From RGIG1840 sp964626795 (lineage in GTDB: Bacteria > Bacillota_I > Bacilli_A > RF39 > UBA660), in contig CAZVIQ010000054.1 of the NCBI GenBank assembly GCA_964626795.1, forward strand, positions 1 to 5,138: a stretch of 5,138 bases of DNA, in the 5' to 3' direction. The translations under genes were made by a program, and so were the position numbers. The notes under the pieces were generated by a model. The model did no database searches and was not told the origin of the DNA. It saw only the letters and a list, made by a program, of their open reading frames with translations. Shown piece after piece: positions 1 through 4,964 of this stretch (its first letter is position 1; every line of letters begins with the position of its first letter).

Positions 1-3
1 AAG

Positions 4-603
4 ATGGATACTATTTTTGTTAGAGAAACAGATTTTGAAAGAAATATAAACAATGGAAACTATGAGAGTAATTTATACAGAAAAGATGGAATAGTTTATA
101 AATTTTTAAAGCCTCAGTTTAGAGAAGAAAGAGATGAAATTTTAATTGCTTTAGATAAAAATCCTATCTTGCACGCTATAAAACCTTTGGCATTAATTAA
201 AGATTATCTCACTGATGAATTTTTAGGTTACTCAATGAAAGACCTGATTGAATATATTAATGTTTCAGATTTTATAGATTTTGATTTCTCTATGAAACAA
301 AATGGAGAAAAAATGTCCTTTGAAAACAGAAAAAAAGCTTGTAAGTGTTTAATAGAATTCTTAAGAGATTCAGAAAAGAAAGGTTATGGTCAACATGATT
401 TATCTACTTCTAACATGATGATTATTGATGGTAGAACTTGTATAACAGATGTAGATTCAATGTATAACGAAAAACTAAGGTTAACCCGTAATAAAAATTC
501 CTGGTTTGGTGAAGATTATATGGAAAAAGCAGTAATTTATGCAATTGCAAGTATACTACTTCAGTATAATAACATGCATTCGTTTAATACAAAATCTTAT
601 TAA
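4..603 (+). CDS. Protein-kinase-fold protein, C-terminus cut by in-frame stop
   Basis: The 199-residue product reads like the compact kinase-fold proteins (protein kinase/aminoglycoside phosphotransferase superfamily) found in clostridia. Visible elements are a candidate ATP-binding Lys in VYKF (K33) and an acidic helix REERDE (40-45). There is a catalytic-loop motif HDLSTSN (131-137) with the canonical D-x4-N spacing, and ITDVDS (147-152) in the place of the DFG metal-binding motif. There is no signal peptide or membrane segment, so it is probably cytoplasmic. Its substrate is unknown. The first in-window ATG is three bases from the edge, so the true start may lie upstream. The frame stops at TAA 601-603 but stays open afterwards to 750, giving a 248-codon frame. 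The stop therefore probably removes about 48 native C-terminal residues. The kinase core is intact, so the shortened protein could still fold. Confidence 0.6.
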   Translation: MDTIFVRETDFERNINNGNYESNLYRKDGIVYKFLKPQFREERDEILIALDKNPILHAIKPLALIKDYLTDEFLGYSMKDLIEYINVSDFIDFDFSMKQNGEKMSFENRKKACKCLIEFLRDSEKKGYGQHDLSTSNMMIIDGRTCITDVDSMYNEKLRLTRNKNSWFGEDYMEKAVIYAIASILLQYNNMHSFNTKSY

Positions 604-750
604 GAATTTCAAAACAACCCTATAATTATGTATATGTTTGGAGAACACAAAATTGATTTGATAAAAGAAGGTTATAAAGCTGAAGATGTTTATGGTCAAA
701 TTGATGAAGAACTAAATGGAAGACTTCGATATTTGCTAAAAAGAAAATAA
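604..750 (+). pseudogene. In-frame C-terminal remnant of the kinase-like gene
   Basis: After TAA 601-603 the same frame runs through 48 sense codons to a second TAA at 748-750. The translation (EFQNNPIIMYMFGEHK, later EGYKAEDVYGQIDEELNGR, ending LLKRK) is charged and helical, like a normal domain end, and unlike random AT-rich intergenic translation. An internal ATG at 628 has no Shine-Dalgarno sequence in front, so independent translation is unlikely. I read this as the original C-terminus separated by a nonsense mutation. A sequencing error at 601 or stop-codon readthrough would also explain it. Confidence 0.55.
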
Positions 751-834
751 TATGATTTGTTTTATAAAATAAATAAAGAAATAACATATTTTTTTTTTTG
801 CAAAGTTCATATGATATAAAGAAGGAGGAATTAT
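751..834. other. Intergenic spacer with T11 tract
   Basis: This AT-rich spacer lies between the kinase remnant and the DUF11 gene. AATATG near 749-754 can pair with CATATT at 785-790, just before a run of T residues (789-799). This could be a weak terminator for the upstream gene, but the stem is A/T-only with a long irregular loop. The 11-T run also sits within the probable promoter region of the downstream gene. Confidence 0.35.
786..828 (+). promoter_or_regulatory. Possible sporulation-sigma promoter and RBS of DUF11 gene
   Basis: CATATGATA (808-816) fits the SigK -10 consensus CATAnnnTA and is close to the SigE form CATACAnT. ATATTT (786-791), 16 bp upstream, could be a SigE-like -35. 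The Shine-Dalgarno AAGGAGG (822-828) ends six bases before the ATG. If the -10 is real, transcription would begin almost at the Shine-Dalgarno, giving a near-leaderless mRNA, which is a reason for caution. The minus-strand Cys-rich gene has the same layout. No convincing sigma-A promoter is visible. Confidence 0.35.
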
Positions 835-1611
835 ATGGATGATATTCTAAATAAATCTTCAATTGATTATGAATATAAAATAGATCCTGCAGCTCCCACG
901 CCAAGTACTAATAACATAGAAAGTAATGAAACTGCAACACCACTTGCGATAGGTGAACTTGGAATGGTAAAAAGTGTAAATAAAACTTACGCAACTATAG
1001 GTGATATTTTAACATATACTGTCGTTTTAACTAACACAGGTAATCTTTTATTAAGTGATATAGTGTTTAAAGACATTATTCCATCAGGAGGAACATTTGT
1101 GACAGGAAGTGTAACTGTAAATGGAACATCTCAGCCAACTTATAATCCGAATACTGGATTTAACTTGGGTTCACTGCTGATTTTAGGCAGTATAACTGTT
1201 ACTTTTCAAGCAGAAGTTACATCATTACCAAACCCTAATAAAATAATAAATCAGGCTACTTCAGCTTTCAATTATCTTGTTATTGTTCCGATTTCGGGTA
1301 GCTCAAGCAGTAACACTGTAACTACAACTATAAATGTAACAACTTTAACACTTGTAAAATCTGCTTCACCAGAGATGGTAAAAAGTGGAGATACTCTAAC
1401 ATATACAACTATAATTACAAATACAGGTAATATTAATGCAACCAATATTGAATTCATTGATACAGTTGCAAGTGAACTTACTTTTGTAACAGGAAGTGTA
1501 ACTATAGATGGAACACCAGATCCAACTTATGATCCAAATACTGGATTTAACTTAGGTACTTTAGCTCCTGCGGCTACAATAACAGTAGTTTTTGAAACAA
1601 CTGTAAACTAA
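835..1611 (+). CDS. DUF11 repeat protein (two modules)
   Basis: The 258-residue protein has two DUF11-type repeats (Ig-like beta-sandwich, conserved repeat family TIGR01451/PF01345) at about residues 43-128 and 172-257. Each runs VKS, GD-LTYT, TNTGN, FVTGSV, GT-PTY-PNTGFNLG and a final V-F strand. Residues 129-171, and also the N-terminus 1-42, are linker segments of the I-N-x-(S/A)…Y…SN-x-(V/A)-T type. The protein therefore begins at a module boundary. It is rich in Thr, Ser and Asn, has no Cys, no signal peptide, no membrane anchor and no sortase motif. Export by the general pathway is thus not evident. Such proteins in clostridia are often large surface or spore-associated proteins, but the role here is unknown. 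The start is chosen by AAGGAGG six bases upstream. Its stop overlaps the ATG of the next ORF, a third related module, suggesting either translational coupling or a frameshifted longer gene. Confidence 0.85.
   Translation: MDDILNKSSIDYEYKIDPAAPTPSTNNIESNETATPLAIGELGMVKSVNKTYATIGDILTYTVVLTNTGNLLLSDIVFKDIIPSGGTFVTGSVTVNGTSQPTYNPNTGFNLGSLLILGSITVTFQAEVTSLPNPNKIINQATSAFNYLVIVPISGSSSSNTVTTTINVTTLTLVKSASPEMVKSGDTLTYTTIITNTGNINATNIEFIDTVASELTFVTGSVTIDGTPDPTYDPNTGFNLGTLAPAATITVVFETTVN
961..1218 (+). repeat. DUF11 coding repeat, copy 1
   Basis: This encodes the first DUF11 module. It repeats 387 bp (129 codons) downstream. The closest blocks are the FVTGSV segment and the PNTGFNLG segment, which are similar at DNA level as well as protein level. 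This suggests duplication inside the gene. Confidence 0.8.
1348..1605 (+). repeat. DUF11 coding repeat, copy 2
   Basis: This encodes the second DUF11 module, 129 codons after the first. It ends two codons before the stop. The linker that normally follows a module, seen after copy 1 as SLPNPNKIINQ, is missing here and reappears at the start of the next ORF as KINNRSTVYY. Confidence 0.8.
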
Positions 1612-2042
1612 TGAAAATTAATAACCGTTCAACAGTTTATTATTTAGTTTTTGATAAGTATGAAGTAACAGAAAACAGTAACTTAGTTACAACAGAAGTT
1701 ATTAATACGAATCCTATAATAATATTTAAAAAGCTAATATGTAATAACAATGTTGAAATATATATCGAAAACAATAAAAATATAATAATAAATAATATTA
1801 TTTATAGAGAATGTATAAAAAACGACTATATAATAGATATAATTAAGAACGGAAAAACAATAGAAAATATTAACATTAAGAAAGGTATATATCTAAGAGA
1901 TTTAAAACCTAATGAAAAAATAATATTACAGTATAATAAAATTGGTAATTTAAATTCAAATTCTTTACTCAGTTATACGATGATAATAAATAATGAAATA
2001 AATCAAATTTACATTAGTAGTAAAACAAAAAAAGTTACTTAA
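1611..2042 (+). CDS. Diverged single DUF11-like module, coupled or frameshifted
   Basis: The 143-residue product is very rich in Asn, Ile and Lys, with two Cys. It still follows the module plan of its neighbour. Residues 2-31 (KINNRSTVYY…SNLVTTEV) align with the DUF11 linker KIINQATSAF…SNTVTT. Residues 47-112 keep the spacing of NN-NIIINNIIY (NTGN region), IKNGKTIE (VTVNGT region), KGIYLRDLKPNEKIILQY (TGFNLGTLAP-ATITVVF region). A new linker begins after about residue 113. The ATG overlaps the preceding stop by one base (TAATG) and no Shine-Dalgarno precedes it. Translation would thus need reinitiation, or the two ORFs are one gene split by a frameshift. Function is unknown. Its stop codon lies inside the terminator hairpin. 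Confidence 0.65.
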   Translation: MKINNRSTVYYLVFDKYEVTENSNLVTTEVINTNPIIIFKKLICNNNVEIYIENNKNIIINNIIYRECIKNDYIIDIIKNGKTIENINIKKGIYLRDLKPNEKIILQYNKIGNLNSNSLLSYTMIINNEINQIYISSKTKKVT

Positions 2043-2057
2043 ATAAAGTAACTTTTT
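2029..2057. terminator. Bidirectional intrinsic terminator
   Basis: AAAAAGTTACTT (2029-2040) and AAGTAACTTTTT (2046-2057) form a perfect 12-bp stem with a five-base loop, AAATA. Downstream on the plus strand the stem runs into T residues. On the minus strand it is followed by a T-rich tail (complement of 2021-2030). It therefore fits as a shared terminator for the DUF11 pair and the convergent Cys-rich gene. Confidence 0.8.
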
Positions 2058-2085
2058 AATATATATTAATAATTGATTTTTAATT

Positions 2086-2151
2086 TTAATTGCAGCAACA
2101 GCATCTGCAACAGCATCTGCAGCAGCATCTACAACAACATCCACAAGACAT
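2086..2151 (-). CDS. Cysteine-rich 21-residue micropeptide
   Basis: Read on the minus strand, ATG (2151-2149) opens a 21-codon frame: MSCG, then CCCR three times, then CCCC and a final Asn, ending at TAA (2088-2086). Fourteen of 21 residues are Cys and three are Arg. The Shine-Dalgarno GAGGTGAT (2162-2155) is an 8-base match to the 16S anti-Shine-Dalgarno, seven bases from the ATG after GAGG. Cys codons alternate between TGT and TGC while the amino acids stay constant, which suggests selection on this frame. The gene ends before the shared bidirectional terminator. I do not recognise a family. Cys density of this kind occurs in metal-binding peptides and in disulfide-linked spore-coat or exosporium proteins, and the latter fits the possible sporulation promoter. 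A mere 12-bp DNA repeat is the alternative. Confidence 0.68.
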   Translation of the reverse strand: MSCGCCCRCCCRCCCRCCCCN

Positions 2152-2154
2152 ATC

Positions 2155-2176
2155 ATCACCTCTACTTTATATTATG
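2155..2176 (-). promoter_or_regulatory. RBS and possible sporulation-sigma -10 of Cys-rich gene
   Basis: On the minus strand CATAATATA (2176-2168) fits the SigK -10 consensus CATAnnnTA and is followed by AAG and then GAGGTGAT (2162-2155), the Shine-Dalgarno. Five bases separate the -10-like motif from the Shine-Dalgarno, exactly as upstream of the DUF11 gene. No clear -35 could be fixed. TTCAAA with TATAAA 18 bp on would be a weak sigma-A alternative. The Shine-Dalgarno is much surer than the promoter. Confidence 0.45.
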
Positions 2177-2207
2177 AAAATAAAATAACTTTGAATGTAG
2201 ATTTATC

Positions 2208-2237
2208 TTGGTAAATTAAAATTTTACATGTTATACT
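2208..2237 (+). promoter_or_regulatory. Sigma-A-type promoter of tex
   Basis: TTGGTA (2208-2213) and TATACT (2232-2237) are separated by 18 bp. TG at 2229-2230 makes an extended -10 (TGTTATACT). The predicted start near 2244 leaves a leader of about 27 nt before the tex ATG. Confidence 0.6.
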
Positions 2238-2270
2238 TAAAAGGTAGACTGAAATGAAAGAAGTGAAATA

Positions 2271-4415
2271 ATGAATAAAGAAATAATAAGAGAAATAAGT
2301 AAAGAGATGAATATAAAAGAGAGTAGTGTTGATACAGTTCTTAAACTTTTAGAGGAAGGCAATACAATTCCTTTTATTGCTCGTTATCGTAAAGAGGCAA
2401 CTGGCGCTTTAGATGAAGAACAAATAAGGAAGATAAATGAAGTATATCTTTATGAGGTAAATTTATTTAAAAGAAAAGAAGATGTTATAAGATTAATTGA
2501 TGAAAAAGGTCTTATGACAGACGAACTTAGACAAAAAATAATGGAAAGTACAAAACTTGTAGAAGTAGAAGATCTTTATAGACCATATAAAGAAAAAAAG
2601 AAAACAAAAGCTACTGACGCAATTAATAATGGACTTGAACCTCTTGCTAAAATTATAATGAGTTTTAATGTTAATGATATTAATGAAACTGCATTAAAAT
2701 TTATAAATGAGAAAGTTAAATCTGCAGAAGAAGCAATTGAAGGTGCTAAATATATCATTGCTGAATGGGTAAGCGATAATGCGAGTTATAGAAAATGGAT
2801 AAGAAACAATACTTTTAATTATGGAACAATTACATCTAAAATTAAAAAAGATGCAAAAGATGATACAAAAGTATTTGAAATGTATTACTCATATGAAGAG
2901 AAACTAACAAGCATAAAACCTCATAGAATTTTAGCACTTGATAGAGGAGAGAGTTTAAAAATACTAAATGTTAATATAGAAAATGATAAATTAAAAATAT
3001 TGTCTTATCTAGAAAGTAAATTAATAAAAGATGAAAATTCTGTTTCTGCTGAAATAGTAAAAGAGGCTATAGCTGATTCATATAAAAGATTAATTGAACC
3101 TTCAATAGAAAGAGAAATAAGAGGAGAACTTACTGAAATAGGTGAAAATGCAGCAATAGAAAATTTCAGCAAAAATTTAGAAAGCCTTCTTTTAACTCCT
3201 CCTATGAAAGAAAGGGTAGTGATGGGCTTTGATCCAGCATATAGAACAGGATGTAAATTAGCAATAATTGATCAAACTGGAAAAAAGTTAGAAATTGCTG
3301 TTATATATCCTCATGAACCAAGAAATGAATTTGAAGAATCTAAAAAAATAGTAATTGATTTAATTAATAAATATAATGTAGAAATCATCGCGATAGGAAA
3401 TGGAACTGCATCAAGAGAAAGCGAATTATTTGTATCAAAAGTTATTAAAACACTGGATAAAAAAGTAGAATATATAATTGTTAATGAAGCAGGTGCTTCA
3501 GTTTATTCTGCTTCTAAACTTGCTATTGAAGAATTTCCTGATTTAACTGTAGAAAAAAGAAGTGCAATAAGTATTGGAAGAAGACTACAGGACCCTCTTT
3601 CAGAATTAGTTAAGATAGATCCTGAAAGCATTGGAGTAGGACTTTATCAGCACGATGTTTCTGATAAGAAATTATCTGAATCTTTAGATTTTGTTGTTTC
3701 AAAAACGGTTAATTCTGTTGGTGTAAATATTAACACGGCAAGTTATTCATTATTAAAATATGTTTCTGGTCTTACTAAAAAACATATAGATAAATTATTA
3801 GAATATAGAAATAAAAAAGGTAAGTTTAATTCTAGAAATGAATTAATTAAAAATAAACTTTTATCAGACAAAACTTATGAACAGGCTGTAGGTTTTCTAA
3901 GAATAGATGGTGGAGAGAATATTCTTGATAAAACAGGAATACATCCAGAAAGTTATTCAAATACATTAAAACTTTTAGATAGTCTTGAATTAAAACTGGA
4001 TGATATAGGAACTACTAAGATTATAAATTCTTTAGAGAATATTAATATTCAAAAGTATTCTGAACTTCTTAATATGGATAAATATACTCTCGAAGATATA
4101 ATAAAATCTTTAATGAAGCCAAATCGTGATCCAAGAGATGAAATGCCAAAACCACTTCTAAAAAGTGATGTTTTAGAGTTAAAAGATTTAAAAATAGGAA
4201 TGAAACTTCAAGGAACAGTTAGAAATGTAGTTGATTTCGGAGCTTTTATAGATATCGGACTTCATAATGATGGTCTGGTTCATATTTCTAAAATGTCAAA
4301 AAATTATATTAAGCATCCAAGTGAAATTCTTAGTGTTGGCGACATAGTAGATTGTTATGTTGAAGATATATTTTTAGAAAAAGAAAAAGTAAGTTTATCA
4401 TTATTAGAAAATTAA
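2271..4415 (+). CDS. tex: Tex-family RNA-binding transcription accessory protein
   Basis: The 714-residue protein is full length for Tex and matches it end to end. The N-terminal helical Tex domain includes NTIPFIARYRKEATGALDE (31-49) and DLYRPYKEKKKTKA (101-114). The YqgF/RNase H-like domain has GFDPAYRTGCKLA (319-331), IGNGTASRESE (375-385) and NEAGASVYSAS (405-415). RSAISIGRRLQDPLSEL (430-446) leads into the helix-hairpin-helix region VNINTASYSLLKYVSGL (485-501) and GKFNSRNEL (517-525). The C-terminal S1 domain is at about 641-712 (GTVRNVVDFGAFIDIG, DGLVHIS, EKVSLSL). Tex proteins bind nucleic acid through S1 and act in the cytoplasm in transcription and expression; the exact role in Firmicutes is less clear. 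The Shine-Dalgarno is modest (GAAGTGA, 2261-2267). No terminator follows, so transcription could run into the toxin region. The stop codon lies in the first 11-bp boundary repeat of the tandem units. Confidence 0.97.
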   Translation: MNKEIIREISKEMNIKESSVDTVLKLLEEGNTIPFIARYRKEATGALDEEQIRKINEVYLYEVNLFKRKEDVIRLIDEKGLMTDELRQKIMESTKLVEVEDLYRPYKEKKKTKATDAINNGLEPLAKIIMSFNVNDINETALKFINEKVKSAEEAIEGAKYIIAEWVSDNASYRKWIRNNTFNYGTITSKIKKDAKDDTKVFEMYYSYEEKLTSIKPHRILALDRGESLKILNVNIENDKLKILSYLESKLIKDENSVSAEIVKEAIADSYKRLIEPSIEREIRGELTEIGENAAIENFSKNLESLLLTPPMKERVVMGFDPAYRTGCKLAIIDQTGKKLEIAVIYPHEPRNEFEESKKIVIDLINKYNVEIIAIGNGTASRESELFVSKVIKTLDKKVEYIIVNEAGASVYSASKLAIEEFPDLTVEKRSAISIGRRLQDPLSELVKIDPESIGVGLYQHDVSDKKLSESLDFVVSKTVNSVGVNINTASYSLLKYVSGLTKKHIDKLLEYRNKKGKFNSRNELIKNKLLSDKTYEQAVGFLRIDGGENILDKTGIHPESYSNTLKLLDSLELKLDDIGTTKIINSLENINIQKYSELLNMDKYTLEDIIKSLMKPNRDPRDEMPKPLLKSDVLELKDLKIGMKLQGTVRNVVDFGAFIDIGLHNDGLVHISKMSKNYIKHPSEILSVGDIVDCYVEDIFLEKEKVSLSLLEN

Positions 4416-4421
4416 CTCTTG
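4411..4421 (+). repeat. 11-bp unit-boundary repeat, copy 1
   Basis: ATTAACTCTTG here, and ATTAACTATTG at 4743-4753 and 5078-5088, bound the two tandem units. The first copy contains the tex stop codon and the first bases of the sense -35. Short direct repeats of this kind could have served as duplication endpoints. Confidence 0.6.
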
Positions 4422-4447
4422 ATACACCTACTTTAATATATTAAAAT
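4419..4447 (+). promoter_or_regulatory. Toxin promoter, unit 1
   Basis: TTGATA (4419-4424), 17 bp, TAAAAT (4442-4447). The same hexamers and spacing recur in unit 2. The predicted start near A4455 puts GGAACATT at the very 5' end of the transcript. Confidence 0.6.
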
Positions 4448-4512
4448 ACATATTAGGAACATTTAATAGATGGGTGCTTACCTTCAATTTTAAAAGATTG
4501 GAGGTGATGCTT

Positions 4513-4596
4513 GTGAATAAAAAAGACTTTCTAGTTTTATTATTATTCCTTGTAATTGTTTTATTAATAGCATTACTTTTTGTAATACTATTATAA
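4513..4596 (+). CDS. Putative type I toxin, hydrophobic peptide 1
   Basis: The 27-residue peptide starts MNKKDF and is then almost entirely Leu, Val, Ile, Phe and Ala to its end (FVILL), so residues 6-27 can form one membrane helix. A basic N-terminus followed by a single membrane segment is typical of type I toxins, which act at the inner face of the membrane. It lacks the charged C-terminal tail of many Gram-positive examples. The Shine-Dalgarno GGAGGTGAT (4500-4508) is excellent. The GTG at 4513 is chosen because it lies eight bases from GGAGG and matches the MNKKDF start of peptide 2. The in-frame ATG at 4507 lies inside the Shine-Dalgarno. A predicted antisense RNA covers the 3' end of the transcript. 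A harmless membrane peptide is the alternative; toxicity is inferred. Confidence 0.72.
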   Translation: MNKKDFLVLLLFLVIVLLIALLFVILL

Positions 4597-4630
4597 AAAA
4601 GTGCACCTAACTCAGTATTGAATTAGGTGC
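4595..4630 (-). terminator. Antisense RNA terminator, unit 1
   Basis: On the minus strand GCACCTAATTC (4630-4620) and GAGTTAGGTGC (4613-4603) form an 11-bp stem with loop AATACT, followed by AC and T6 (4600-4595). Position 4611/4622 is a G-U pair on the minus-strand RNA but a C-A mismatch on the plus strand, so the hairpin belongs to the antisense RNA. Confidence 0.8.
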
Positions 4631-4701
4631 CCACCAATAAGGTAACACCCAACACTGCATATTGAATGTTCCTTTTTTATTTTATGAAGTTTCCTTCATT
4701 C
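4595..4701 (-). ncRNA. Antisense RNA (putative antitoxin), unit 1
   Basis: A near-consensus minus-strand promoter predicts a start at about G4701, and an intrinsic terminator ends it near 4595, giving about 107 nt. The RNA overlaps the 3' part of the toxin mRNA, which ends near 4678, by about 84 nt, as in convergent type I systems such as TxpA/RatA or the C. difficile RCd pairs. Its 5' end can fold as AUGAAG-GAAA-CUUCAU, a GNRA-capped hairpin (4699-4684). Its middle (GGAACATTC…GGGTGTTACC) imitates the 5' arm of the toxin mRNA. It could therefore compete for the 3' arm as well as form a duplex. Confidence 0.68.
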
Positions 4702-4707
4702 ATATAC

Positions 4708-4736
4708 ATAGTATCACAAAAAGTTTATTTTGTCAA
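4708..4736 (-). promoter_or_regulatory. Antisense promoter, unit 1
   Basis: On the minus strand TTGACA (4736-4731), 17 bp, TACTAT (4713-4708), with TG one base before the -10 (extended -10). It is nearer consensus than the sense promoter, as expected when the antitoxin RNA must be in excess. Confidence 0.82.
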
Positions 4737-4742
4737 AAATTA

Positions 4743-4753
4743 ATTAACTATTG
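4743..4753 (+). repeat. 11-bp unit-boundary repeat, copy 2
   Basis: ATTAACTATTG at the junction of the two units. It is identical to 5078-5088 and has one difference from 4411-4421. Confidence 0.6.
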
Positions 4754-4779
4754 ATAAACTTGTTTTAATATAATAAAAT
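4751..4779 (+). promoter_or_regulatory. Toxin promoter, unit 2
   Basis: TTGATA (4751-4756), 17 bp, TAAAAT (4774-4779), identical hexamers and spacing to unit 1. The predicted start is near A4787. Confidence 0.6.
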
Positions 4780-4845
4780 ATATATTAGGAACATTTAATA
4801 GTTGGGTGGATTGCCAAACTTCAATAAAATAAGGGAGGCGATAGT

Positions 4846-4929
4846 ATGAACAAGAAAGATTTCTTAATATCTTCTTTAGTAGTTCTTATATTCTTATTAA
4901 TATTATTGCTATTTATAGCTTTAATATAA
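4846..4929 (+). CDS. Putative type I toxin, hydrophobic peptide 2
   Basis: The 27-residue peptide has the same length and MNKKDFL start as peptide 1, followed by one hydrophobic stretch (residues 6-27) with two Ser at 9-10, ending LFIALI. The Shine-Dalgarno GGAGG (4834-4838) lies seven bases before the ATG. The membrane core differs in order from peptide 1 but not in character, as expected for a helix that only needs hydrophobicity. It is a paralogue of peptide 1 with its own antisense RNA. As there, toxicity is inferred from the layout and not shown by sequence homology that I can name. Confidence 0.72.
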   Translation: MNKKDFLISSLVVLIFLLILLLFIALI

Positions 4930-4933
4930 AAAG

Positions 4934-4964
4934 AAAAACACCTAACTCAACATTGAATTAGGTG
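4934..4964 (-). terminator. Antisense RNA terminator, unit 2
   Basis: On the minus strand CACCTAATTC (4964-4955) pairs with GAGTTAGGTG (4948-4939), followed directly by T5 (4938-4934) and more T residues. As in unit 1, 4946/4957 is G-U on the minus-strand RNA and C-A on the plus strand. Confidence 0.8.

Larger units (their letters stand above)
4456..4672 (+). other. Long-range 5'-3' mRNA pairing, unit 1
   Basis: Three arms near the 5' end pair with three near the 3' end of the toxin transcript. GGAACATTTAATA (4456-4468) pairs with TATTGAATGTTCC (4660-4672), 13 bp with one G-U. TGGGTG (4471-4476) pairs with CACCCA (4646-4651). TTACCT (4478-4483) pairs with AGGTAA (4640-4645). A U6 run (4673-4678) follows the outer stem, so the stem may also act as terminator. 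Unit 2 keeps the pairing with compensatory changes. Long-range 5'-3' pairing is known to control translation in several type I toxin mRNAs. Confidence 0.65.
4411..4742. repeat. Tandem unit 1 of duplicated type I TA locus
   Basis: This 332-bp unit holds a sense promoter, a short hydrophobic ORF, an antisense terminator, a U-rich sense 3' end and an antisense promoter, in that order. The next unit repeats the same elements in the same order. The promoters and the RNA arms are more alike than the peptide-coding core. Confidence 0.85.

Noticed and set aside
626..904. 92-codon minus-strand ORF
   Set aside because: It overlaps the kinase remnant and the DUF11 start and its promoter region, has no good RBS, and its translation is a Phe/Tyr/Leu-rich shadow of AT-rich DNA.
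1272..1457. 61-codon minus-strand ORF
   Set aside because: It is the Val/Thr-rich shadow of the DUF11 repeats on the opposite strand.
1590..1611. Programmed -1 frameshift joining the two DUF11 ORFs
   Set aside because: No X XXY YYZ heptamer in the correct phase and no clear downstream stem were found near the stop.
2091..2142. Non-coding triplet or CRISPR-like repeat
   Set aside because: The unit is only 12 bp without spacers. Silent TGT/TGC variation behind a strong RBS fits a coding repeat better.
1965..2159. 64-codon minus-strand ORF with Ala/Asp/Val repeat
   Set aside because: It is the alternative frame of the Cys-rich gene's 12-bp repeat and runs through the terminator. The RBS spacing fits the Cys-rich frame better (ATG 2151).
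2576..2758. 60-codon minus-strand ORF inside tex
   Set aside because: It is a shadow of a strongly supported tex coding region and has no RBS.
4507..4515. In-frame ATG 4507 as start of toxin 1
   Set aside because: It lies within the Shine-Dalgarno, two bases from GGAGG. The GTG at 4513 has normal spacing and matches the start of peptide 2.
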